From the NCBI GenBank assembly GCA_016845305.1, contig JAERSW010000041.1:1-64000 (forward strand): DNA of 64,000 bases, written 5' to 3'. Shown here in pieces: positions 43,321-50,178 of this stretch. Below the pieces are notes generated by a model. The model was given only the letters and a program-made list of their open reading frames with translations. It was not told the origin of the DNA and searched no databases. The position numbers and the translations under genes were made by a program. Source of the stretch: Acidimicrobiales bacterium. GTDB lineage: Bacteria > Actinomycetota > Acidimicrobiia > Acidimicrobiales > MedAcidi-G1. Each line of letters starts with the position of its first letter. The first letter of the stretch is position 1.

Positions 43321-44471
43321 TGCGCCCCACCTGGGTGTCGGTGGACCTGGCCGCCGTGGCCCACAACGTGGCCGCGTTCCGGGGCCTGGTCGGCGACGCC
43401 GAGCTGTGCGCCGTGGTCAAGGCCGACGGCTACGGGCACGGCGCCCCGGCCGTCGCCGCCGCGGCGGTGCAGGCCGGGGCCACGTGGCTGGCCGTGGCCC
43501 TCGTCGAGGAGGCCGCCGAGCTGCGGACCGCCGGCGTGACCGCCCCGGTGCTGGTGCTGTCCGAGCCCCGGCCCGACGAGATGGCCGAGGTGGTGGCCCT
43601 CGGCGGGGTGCGCCCCACGCTCTACACCGACGCCGGCATCGACGCCTGTGCCGCCGCCGTGGCCGCCGCCGACGCCACCGACTTCGCCGTCCACCTGAAG
43701 GTCGACACCGGCATGCACCGGGTCGGCGTCCATCCCGACGCCGCCGTGGCCGCCGCCCGCCACGTGGTCGCCGCCGGCCTCCGCCTGGAGGGCGTCTTCT
43801 CCCACTGCTCGATCGCGGACGTCCCGTGGGACCCGTTCACCGACCGGCAGGTCGAGCGGTTCGACGCCGTGCTGGCCGACCTGGCCGCCGCCGGGATCCG
43901 TCCGCCGGTCGTCCACCTGGCCAACACGGCCGCCACGCTGAGCCGCCCCGACACCCACCGGTCGCTGGTCCGGGTCGGCATCGGCGTCTACGGCGTGTCG
44001 CCCGGCTCCGCCGTCGACGAGGCCTGCCGGGACCTCGGCTTGCGCCAGGCCATGACGGTGCGCAGCGAGGTCACCCACCTGCAGGTCATCGGTCCCGGCG
44101 AGGGCGTCGGCTACGGGCACCGCTGGGTCAGCGACCGCACCACCCGCCTGGCCACCGTCCCCATGGGCTACGCCGACGGCCTGGCCCGGGCGTGGGGGCT
44201 GGGCGGCGAGGCGTTGATCGGGGGCCGCCGCCGTCCGCTGCGCGGCGTGGTGTCGATGGACGCCCTCGTGGTCGAGGTCGACGACGACGTGTCGCTCGGC
44301 GACGAGGTGGTGCTGCTGGGCCGGCAGGGCGACGACGAGATCGGCGCCACGGAGGTGGCCGACGCCATCGGCCTCATCCCGTGGGAGGTGCTGTGCTCGT
44401 TGAGCGCCCGCCCGCCCCGGCGCTATCCGGCGGCCCCGCCGGCATCGCCCGCTCCGACCGCCGGGGGCTGA
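43320..44471 (+). CDS. alr: Alanine racemase
   Basis: Alanine racemase supplies D-alanine for peptidoglycan. It is 383 residues with the PLP-binding K34 in VVKADGYGHGA and the second catalytic base Y265 in GVGYGHRWVS, plus VPMGYADGLAR. The start overlaps nnr. In related genomes alr is followed directly by tsaE; here three extra genes come between. Confidence 0.97.
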   Translation: MRPTWVSVDLAAVAHNVAAFRGLVGDAELCAVVKADGYGHGAPAVAAAAVQAGATWLAVALVEEAAELRTAGVTAPVLVLSEPRPDEMAEVVALGGVRPTLYTDAGIDACAAAVAAADATDFAVHLKVDTGMHRVGVHPDAAVAAARHVVAAGLRLEGVFSHCSIADVPWDPFTDRQVERFDAVLADLAAAGIRPPVVHLANTAATLSRPDTHRSLVRVGIGVYGVSPGSAVDEACRDLGLRQAMTVRSEVTHLQVIGPGEGVGYGHRWVSDRTTRLATVPMGYADGLARAWGLGGEALIGGRRRPLRGVVSMDALVVEVDDDVSLGDEVVLLGRQGDDEIGATEVADAIGLIPWEVLCSLSARPPRRYPAAPPASPAPTAGG

Positions 44472-44478
44472 CCGGACG

Positions 44479-45657
44479 GTGGCCCGGGTCCTGCTCGTCG
44501 AGCCGTTCCACGGCGGGTCGCACGCCGCCTGGGCCGACGGGCTGGCCCGCCACAGTCGCCACGAGGTGGTGGTGGTGTCCCACGAGGCGGCCGCCTGGCG
44601 GTGGCGGCTGCGCGGCGGGGCGGTGACGCTGGCCGACGGGGCCCGGGCCGCGGTGGCCGACCACGGTCCACCCGACGTGGTGGTGGCCTCCAGCCTGTTC
44701 GACCTGGCCGGCTTCCTCGGCCTGTCGCGGCGCTTCCTGGGCGACCCGGCGGTGGTCCGCTACGTCCACGAGAGCCAACTGCTGTACCCGGCCAATCGCC
44801 GGACGGCGGGCACCTCCGGCCCGGGCGACGAGTTCCCCCTCGTGGACTGGCGGTCGATGGTCGCCGCCGACGAGGTGTGGTTCAACTCCGGCTTCCACCG
44901 CGACGCCCTGCTGGCCGCCCTGCCCGCCCTGCTGGACCGTGCTCCCGACCAGTCGCACGCCGGTCGGCTGGACGAGGTGGCGGCCCGCTGCCACGTGGTC
45001 CCGGTGGGCGTCGACCTGGCCGACGTGCCCTCGCCGGACCGCACCGACGTCGTTCCTGGCAGAGGGGCCCCGGCCGGGAGCGCCGGGCCGCTGGTGCTGT
45101 GGAACCAGCGGTGGGACCACGACAAGAACCCGGCGGCGGTGTTCCGGTCCCTCGGGCGCCTGGCCGACGAGGGGGTGGCGTTCCGGGTGGCGGTGCTGGG
45201 CGAGAACGTCCGCGTCGATCCCCGGGAGTTCACCGAGGCCCGCGACCGCCTCGGCGACCGGGTGGTGGCGTGGGGGTTCGCCGAGCGGGCCGACTACGTG
45301 TCGTGGCTGGGCCGGTCCGACGTGGTGGTCGGGGCGGCCGACCACGAGTTCTTCGGGATCGCCGTGGTCGAGGCCATGGCCGCCGGCTGCGTGCCGGTGC
45401 TGCCCGACCGCCTGAGCTACCCGTGGCTGCTCGACGGGTTCGCCCCCGCCGACGGCACCACCCCGGTCCTGTACCCCGACGGCGGGCTCACGGACCGGCT
45501 GCGCGACGTGCTGGCCGACCCGGGCGGCTGGCGGGCCCGCCTCGCCGGGTTGGACGCGCACGTGCGGCGCTTCGACTGGCGCACCGTGGTCGACGACTAC
45601 GACGACCGGATCGAGGCGCTGGCCGCAGCGCAGGCCGCCGGCGGTCCCGCTTCCTGA
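44479..45657 (+). CDS. Glycosyltransferase with DUF3524 domain, tRNA-queuosine mannosyltransferase-like
   Basis: A 392-residue GT-B glycosyltransferase. The N-terminus ([19 protein letters not shown], then [14 protein letters not shown]) matches the DUF3524/QTMAN_N pattern of human GTDC1, which mannosylates queuosine in tRNA-Asp. [26 protein letters not shown] and the nucleotide-sugar motif [14 protein letters not shown] are typical of that group. Assignment to the family is good; the actual acceptor in this organism is unknown, and no queuosine genes are in view. It starts with GTG 7 bases after alr. The stop codon lies in a short tandem repeat. Confidence 0.8.
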   Translation: MARVLLVEPFHGGSHAAWADGLARHSRHEVVVVSHEAAAWRWRLRGGAVTLADGARAAVADHGPPDVVVASSLFDLAGFLGLSRRFLGDPAVVRYVHESQLLYPANRRTAGTSGPGDEFPLVDWRSMVAADEVWFNSGFHRDALLAALPALLDRAPDQSHAGRLDEVAARCHVVPVGVDLADVPSPDRTDVVPGRGAPAGSAGPLVLWNQRWDHDKNPAAVFRSLGRLADEGVAFRVAVLGENVRVDPREFTEARDRLGDRVVAWGFAERADYVSWLGRSDVVVGAADHEFFGIAVVEAMAAGCVPVLPDRLSYPWLLDGFAPADGTTPVLYPDGGLTDRLRDVLADPGGWRARLAGLDAHVRRFDWRTVVDDYDDRIEALAAAQAAGGPAS

Positions 45658-45712
45658 GAAGACGGGCTTCCTGAGGAGGCCGGCCCTGAGGAGGCGGGCC
45701 CTGACCAGCCGG
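45650..45712. repeat. Four imperfect tandem repeats of 14-17 bp
   Basis: Units at 45650-45666, 45667-45683, 45684-45698 and 45699-45712 share the core CCTGAGGAGGC and shorten downstream. The first unit contains the stop codon of the glycosyltransferase gene. The array fills the gap up to the -10 box of the next gene. Confidence 0.75.
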
Positions 45713-45719
45713 CCGCGTC

Positions 45720-45725
45720 TACCGT
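45720..45725 (+). promoter_or_regulatory. -10 box (TACCGT) for a leaderless P1 peptidase message
   Basis: TACCGT ends 7 bases before the GTG at 45733, following the same pattern as other genes here. No -35 is recognised; the region upstream is the tandem repeat array. Confidence 0.45.
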
Positions 45726-45732
45726 CTGGCCC

Positions 45733-46632
45733 GTGGACCTTCGGATCGACGGCCTGCGGGTCGGCCACTGGACCGACGAGGTGGCCCGGACCGGCGTGAC
45801 GGTGCTGTTGTTCCCCGACGGCACGGTGGCGTCCGGCGAGGTGCGGGGCGGGGCGCCGGCCACCCGCGAGTTCGACCTGCTGGAGCCGACCCGCACCGTC
45901 GGCCGTCTCGACGCCCTGGTGCTGTCGGGCGGCTCCGCGTTCGGCCTGGCCGCCGCCGACGGCGTGGTCGACCACCTGGCCGACGCCGGGGTCGGCTTCC
46001 CGACGGGCGCCGGGCCGGTGCCCATCGTGGTCGGTCTGTCGCTGTTCGACCTGCTGGAGGGAGACGGCTCGGTGCGCCCCGGTCCCGCCGAGGGCCGGGC
46101 CGCCGCCGAAGCCGCCGAGGCGACGAGCGGTGGGACGGTGGCCGTCGGCAGGGTGGGTGCGGGCACCGGTGCCACGGTCGGGACGTGGCGGGGCCGTGCG
46201 CACGCCCGGCCCGGCGGGTTCGGGGTGGCGGTGGCCCGCCACGCCCACCTGACCGTGGCCGCCCTGGTGGCGGTGAACGCGGCCGGCGACGTGGGCGATC
46301 CGGCGGTCGCCGAGGCCGTCGCCGACGGCACCTTCGCCGGTTGGCCGGACGGCGCGGAGCCCTTCGGGGCGGACGGCGGCGGGGCCCGGGGCAACACCAC
46401 CATCGGGGCGGTGGTCACCGACGCCGCGCTGTCCACGGTCGACTGCCGCCTGCTGGCCACCTCGGCGCACGACGGTCTGGCCCGGGCGGTGTTCCCGGCC
46501 CACGCCCGGTCCGACGGGGACGCCTTCGTGGCCGCCGCCACCGGGACGGTCCCCATCACCGACGGGGACCTCGACGTCCTGCGGGTGCTGGCCACGGCGG
46601 CCGTCCAGCGGGCCGTCGTCCGGGCCTGCTGA
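45733..46632 (+). CDS. P1 family (S58) self-processing aminopeptidase
   Basis: A 299-residue member of the DmpA/BapA N-terminal-nucleophile family, aminopeptidases that cleave themselves to expose a Ser/Thr nucleophile. Visible: [20 protein letters not shown] at the start, the [15 protein letters not shown] block, and the processing site [17 protein letters not shown] with the likely nucleophile T222. Substrate cannot be inferred. The message appears leaderless. It lies between the glycosyltransferase and the UDG, where relatives usually have no gene. Confidence 0.85.
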   Translation: MDLRIDGLRVGHWTDEVARTGVTVLLFPDGTVASGEVRGGAPATREFDLLEPTRTVGRLDALVLSGGSAFGLAAADGVVDHLADAGVGFPTGAGPVPIVVGLSLFDLLEGDGSVRPGPAEGRAAAEAAEATSGGTVAVGRVGAGTGATVGTWRGRAHARPGGFGVAVARHAHLTVAALVAVNAAGDVGDPAVAEAVADGTFAGWPDGAEPFGADGGGARGNTTIGAVVTDAALSTVDCRLLATSAHDGLARAVFPAHARSDGDAFVAAATGTVPITDGDLDVLRVLATAAVQRAVVRAC

Positions 46633-46692
46633 GGGCCGGGTTCCGGCGGCGGGTCCGGTCCGGGGGGACCCGGCCGCGACGGACCCGCTGGG

Positions 46693-46698
46693 TAGCCT
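46693..46698 (+). promoter_or_regulatory. -10 box (TAGCCT) for a leaderless UDG message
   Basis: TAGCCT ends 6 bases before the GTG at 46705. It may drive the whole UDG-tsaE-tsaB-rimI-tsaD run, whose genes overlap one another. Confidence 0.5.
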
Positions 46699-46704
46699 GC
46701 CGGG

Positions 46705-47283
46705 GTGCCGACCACCCTCGCCGCCCTCGCCGAAGAGGCCTCGTCCTGCACGGCCTGCGGGTTGTCCGAGGGGCGTACCAACGTGGTCTTCGGCACCGGT
46801 TCGCCCGACGCCGAGGTCATGTTCGTGGGCGAGGGGCCGGGTGCCCGGGAGGACGAGCAGGGCGTGCCGTTCGTGGGTCGTTCCGGCCAATTGCTGGATC
46901 GCCTGTTGGCCGAGGAGATGGGCGTGGATCGTTCGGCCTGCTACATCGCCAATGTGGTCAAGTGCCGTCCGCCCGACAACCGAGACCCCCGTCCCGACGA
47001 GATCGAGGCGTGCCGTCCGTACCTGGAGCAGCAGGTGGCCCTGGTCGACCCGTCGGTCATCGTGACGCTGGGCAACTTCGCATCGAAGTTGCTGCTCGAC
47101 ACCGACACCGGGATCACGAAGTTGCGCGGGCAGGCCTACGCCTACGGCGAGCCGCCCCGCCACCTGGTGCCGACCTTCCATCCGGCGGCCGCCCTGCGCG
47201 GTGGCGCCGACGTGCTGGCCCGGATGCGCTCCGACCTGGTGCGGGCCAAGATGCTGGTCGGCCGGGCGGGGGGCGAAGGATGA
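46705..47283 (+). CDS. Uracil-DNA glycosylase, family 4 (iron-sulfur)
   Basis: Removes uracil from DNA in base-excision repair. It is 192 residues. The 4Fe-4S ligands appear as C15 and C18 (SCTACG), the Cys in [15 protein letters not shown] and the Cys in [12 protein letters not shown]. Catalytic motifs [20 protein letters not shown] and FHPAAALRG are present. GTG start, leaderless by spacing. The stop overlaps the tsaE ATG by four bases, linking it to the t6A genes. Confidence 0.92.
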   Translation: MPTTLAALAEEASSCTACGLSEGRTNVVFGTGSPDAEVMFVGEGPGAREDEQGVPFVGRSGQLLDRLLAEEMGVDRSACYIANVVKCRPPDNRDPRPDEIEACRPYLEQQVALVDPSVIVTLGNFASKLLLDTDTGITKLRGQAYAYGEPPRHLVPTFHPAAALRGGADVLARMRSDLVRAKMLVGRAGGEG

Positions 47284-47795
47284 GTGGGCTGCGTCCGCTC
47301 TGTTCGGTGGCCACGTCGTCGCCGGAGGCCACGAAGGCCGTCGCCGCGTCGCTGTCCGGCCTGGCCCGGGCCGGCGACCTGCTGGTGCTGTGCGGCGACC
47401 TGGGGGCCGGCAAGACGGCCTTCACCCAGGGGTTCGCCGCCGCGCTCGGGGTGACCGCCCCGGTGACGTCGCCCACCTTCACCCTGGCCAACCGCTACGT
47501 CGGGACGGAGCTGATCGTCCACCACCTCGACGTCTACCGCCTGGCCCACATCGACGAGGTCCGCGACCTCGGCCTCCACGAGCTGGTCGACGACCGGACG
47601 GTGACCCTCATCGAGTGGGGCGACGCCATCGCCGGCGCCCTGCCCGGCGGCTACCTCGAGGTGCGCCTGGTGCTGGGCGACGGCCCCGACGACCGCCTGC
47701 TGGAGATGCGGGTGGTGGGCTCGGACTGGGCCGACCGAGAGGTGGCCCTCCTGGTCCTCGACACCGCGAACGGCGGCGGGGAGGACCCGTGCTGA
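47280..47795 (+). CDS. tsaE: t6A biosynthesis ATPase TsaE
   Basis: TsaE is the ATPase of the TsaBDE complex that makes N6-threonylcarbamoyladenosine at tRNA position 37. It is 171 residues with the P-loop LCGDLGAGKTAFTQGFA, PVTSPTFTLANRY and HHLDVYRL, and the family tail LIEWGD. The start overlaps the UDG gene (ATGA); the end overlaps tsaB by 7 bases. Confidence 0.95.
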   Translation: MSGLRPLCSVATSSPEATKAVAASLSGLARAGDLLVLCGDLGAGKTAFTQGFAAALGVTAPVTSPTFTLANRYVGTELIVHHLDVYRLAHIDEVRDLGLHELVDDRTVTLIEWGDAIAGALPGGYLEVRLVLGDGPDDRLLEMRVVGSDWADREVALLVLDTANGGGEDPC

Positions 47796-48490
47796 TCCTC
47801 GGGATCGAGAGCGCGGGCGCCCAGGTGGGCTGCGCGGTGGGCGGCCACGAGGGCGTCCTGGCCTCGGCGCATGCCGGCCGCGGGCGTCGCCACGCCGAGG
47901 CGCTGGCCCCCCAGGTCGACTTCGTGCGCCGCCAGGCCGGCATCGAGCTGTCCGAGGTGGGGGCGGTGGCCGTCGACGTCGGCCCGGGCCTGTTCACCGG
48001 CCTGCGGGTCGGGATCGCCACCGCGGTGTCGTTGGCCCAGGCGCTCGGCGTGCCGATGATCCCGGTGCCCAGCCTCGACCTGATGGCCTTCCCGGCCCGG
48101 TGGACGTCCAAGGTGATCGTCCCGGCGCTCGACGCCCGACGCGGTGAGCTGTTCACCGCCCTGTTCCGCAAGGTGCCCGGCGGCGTCCAGCGGGTGCGCG
48201 ACGCCAACGTGTGCACGCCGGAGGAGTTGTCGGCCGAGTTGGAGGCCCTCGACGAGCCGGCGCTGCTGCTCGGCGACGGGGCGCTGCGCCACGCCGAGGC
48301 GTTCGCCGGCCTGCGGGGCATCGAGATGGCCGAGCAGGGCCTGGCCAACCCGAGTGCCCGGGCGCTCGTGCAGCTGGCCCACGCCCGGGCCATGCGCGAG
48401 GAGTTCGTGCAGCCGTGGGAGCTGGAGCCGATCTACCTGCGCCAGCCGGACGCCGAGATCAACTGGTCGACCCGGGCCGGTGGGGCGTGA
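47789..48490 (+). CDS. tsaB: t6A biosynthesis scaffold TsaB
   Basis: TsaB is the inactive ASKHA-fold partner of TsaD in t6A synthesis. It is 233 residues from GTG: ILGIESAGAQVGCAVGGHEG, then AVDVGPGLFTGLRVGIATA and a family-typical C-terminus EPIYLRQPDAEINW. It overlaps tsaE and rimI. Confidence 0.94.
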   Translation: MLILGIESAGAQVGCAVGGHEGVLASAHAGRGRRHAEALAPQVDFVRRQAGIELSEVGAVAVDVGPGLFTGLRVGIATAVSLAQALGVPMIPVPSLDLMAFPARWTSKVIVPALDARRGELFTALFRKVPGGVQRVRDANVCTPEELSAELEALDEPALLLGDGALRHAEAFAGLRGIEMAEQGLANPSARALVQLAHARAMREEFVQPWELEPIYLRQPDAEINWSTRAGGA

Positions 48491-49020
48491 TGGCCGTGGC
48501 CGCGCCGAGACGGACCACCGCCGAGGTGACGCTGCGACCCATGGGCACCGCCGATGTGGCCGCCGTGCGGGCCCTGGACGCCCTCGTCCAGCCGTCGCCG
48601 TGGTCCGAGGCGTTCCTCCGCACCCAGCTGGCCGACCCGGAGACGCGGACCCTGCTGGTCGCCGAGGGCCCTGACGGCACCCCGGTGGGCCACGCCGCGC
48701 TGGTCGTGGTGGCCGACGAGGGGCACGTCACCTCCATCGCCGTCGACCCGGCCCACCAGCGGTCCGGCGTCGGGTCGCGGCTGCTGGCCGCCCTGTGCCG
48801 CGAGGCGGTGGTCCGGGGGCTGACGGCCATGACGCTCGAGGTGCGGACCACCAACGAGGCGGCCATCGCCCTGTACCGCCGGTTCGGGTTCGCCCCGGCG
48901 GGGGTGCGGCCCGGCTACTACGCCGACCCGGACGGGTCGACCACCGACGCCCTGGTGCTGTGGGTCCACGACGTGGACGACCCGGCGTTCCGACGGGCCA
49001 TCGAGGAGGCATCCCGCTGA
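48490..49020 (+). CDS. rimI: RimI-type GNAT N-acetyltransferase
   Basis: A 176-residue GNAT protein. In E. coli RimI acetylates the N-terminus of S18; actinobacterial RimI is broader. The acetyl-CoA-binding motif is VDPAHQRSGVGSRLLAALC, followed by LEVRTTNEAAIALYRRFGF and GVRPGYYADPDG. An extension of about 15 residues precedes the domain. It is nested between tsaB and tsaD with one-base overlaps, as in Mycobacterium. Confidence 0.93.
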   Translation: MAVAAPRRTTAEVTLRPMGTADVAAVRALDALVQPSPWSEAFLRTQLADPETRTLLVAEGPDGTPVGHAALVVVADEGHVTSIAVDPAHQRSGVGSRLLAALCREAVVRGLTAMTLEVRTTNEAAIALYRRFGFAPAGVRPGYYADPDGSTTDALVLWVHDVDDPAFRRAIEEASR

Positions 49021-50066
49021 TGGGCGACCAACTGTCGGGCGACACCATCCTGGGCATCGAGACGTCGTGCGACGAGACGGCGGTCGCCGTGGTCGAGCGG
49101 GGCACCCTGGTGCGGTCGTCGGTGGTGTCCAGTCAGGTCGAGCAGCACGCCCGCTACGGCGGGGTGGTGCCCGAGGTGGCCGGCCGGGCCCACGTGCAGC
49201 AGCTGGTGCCGGTGCTGGCCGAGGCGCTGGCCACCGCCGGCATCGAGGGAACCGACGTCGAGGCCGTGGCCGCCACCACCGGGCCGGGCCTGGTGGGCTC
49301 CCTGCTGGTCGGGGTCAGCTCGGCCAAGGCCCTGTCGTTGGTGTGGGGCGTGCCGTTCGTGTCGGTCAACCACCTCGAGGCCCACCTGTACGCCTCGTTC
49401 CTCGAGGAGCCCGACCTCGAGATGCCGCTCGTCGTGCTGCTGGTGTCGGGCGGGCACACGATGCTGGTGCTGATGGAGGGCCACGGCCGGTACCGGCTGC
49501 TCGGCTCCACGCTCGACGACGCCGCCGGCGAGGCCTACGACAAGGTGGCCCGCTACCTCGGCCTCGGCTACCCGGGCGGTCCGGCCATCGACGCCCTGTC
49601 GGTCGACGGCGATCCGACGGCCTTCGACTACCCGCGGGCCATGGTCCAGGAGAACCCCGACACCCTGCCCGACGACCGTCGCTACGCCTTCTCGTTCAGC
49701 GGGCTGAAGACCGCCGTGGTCAACCACGTCCGCAACGAGCCCGACGCGCCCACCGCGGACGTGGCCGCCTCGTTCCAGGCCGCGGTGGTCGACGCCCTGG
49801 TCACCAAGGCCCGGTGGGCGGTGGAGGCCACCGGGGCGGTCGGGGCGTGCCTGGGCGGGGGCGTGGCCGCCAACTCGCTCCTGCGGGAACGGTTCGCCGC
49901 CATGTGCGACGGGGCCGGGGTGCGGGCCTTCGTGCCGTCGCGGGCCATGTGCACCGACAACGCGGCCATGGTGGCCGCCGCGGGCTGGTGGCGCCTGCAG
50001 TCCGACGGGCCCAGCCCGCTGGACGTCGGCGCCGACCCCAACCTGTCCCTCCCGCTCCTCGACTGA
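49020..50066 (+). CDS. tsaD: tRNA N6-adenosine threonylcarbamoyltransferase TsaD
   Basis: TsaD transfers the threonylcarbamoyl group to A37 of tRNA. It is 348 residues: ILGIETSCDETAVAVVERG, GVVPEVAGRAHVQQL, the metal-binding NHLEAHLYAS, LLVSGGHTMLVLMEGHG and FSFSGLKTAVVNHV. The ATG overlaps the rimI stop. It ends the overlapping UDG-to-tsaD unit and converges with the lipoprotein gene. Confidence 0.97.
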   Translation: MGDQLSGDTILGIETSCDETAVAVVERGTLVRSSVVSSQVEQHARYGGVVPEVAGRAHVQQLVPVLAEALATAGIEGTDVEAVAATTGPGLVGSLLVGVSSAKALSLVWGVPFVSVNHLEAHLYASFLEEPDLEMPLVVLLVSGGHTMLVLMEGHGRYRLLGSTLDDAAGEAYDKVARYLGLGYPGGPAIDALSVDGDPTAFDYPRAMVQENPDTLPDDRRYAFSFSGLKTAVVNHVRNEPDAPTADVAASFQAAVVDALVTKARWAVEATGAVGACLGGGVAANSLLRERFAAMCDGAGVRAFVPSRAMCTDNAAMVAAAGWWRLQSDGPSPLDVGADPNLSLPLLD

Positions 50067-50117
50067 GGGCCTGGCTCTCCGGGCGCCCGCATCCGGACGC
50101 CCCATCGGGGAAGGCGC

Positions 50118-50156
50118 CGGCCGCGCCGCCGGGGGGAGTCCCCGACGACGCGGCCG
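50118..50156. terminator. Inverted repeat between tsaD and the convergent lipoprotein gene
   Basis: Arms CGGCCGCG (50118-50125) and CGCGGCCG (50149-50156) pair perfectly, with an inner GGGGA/TCCCC pairing in the loop. There is no T run on either strand. Its place between two convergent genes fits a bidirectional U-poor terminator. Confidence 0.5.
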
Positions 50157-50178
50157 CCTCAGGCCGTTGGCAGGCGGC

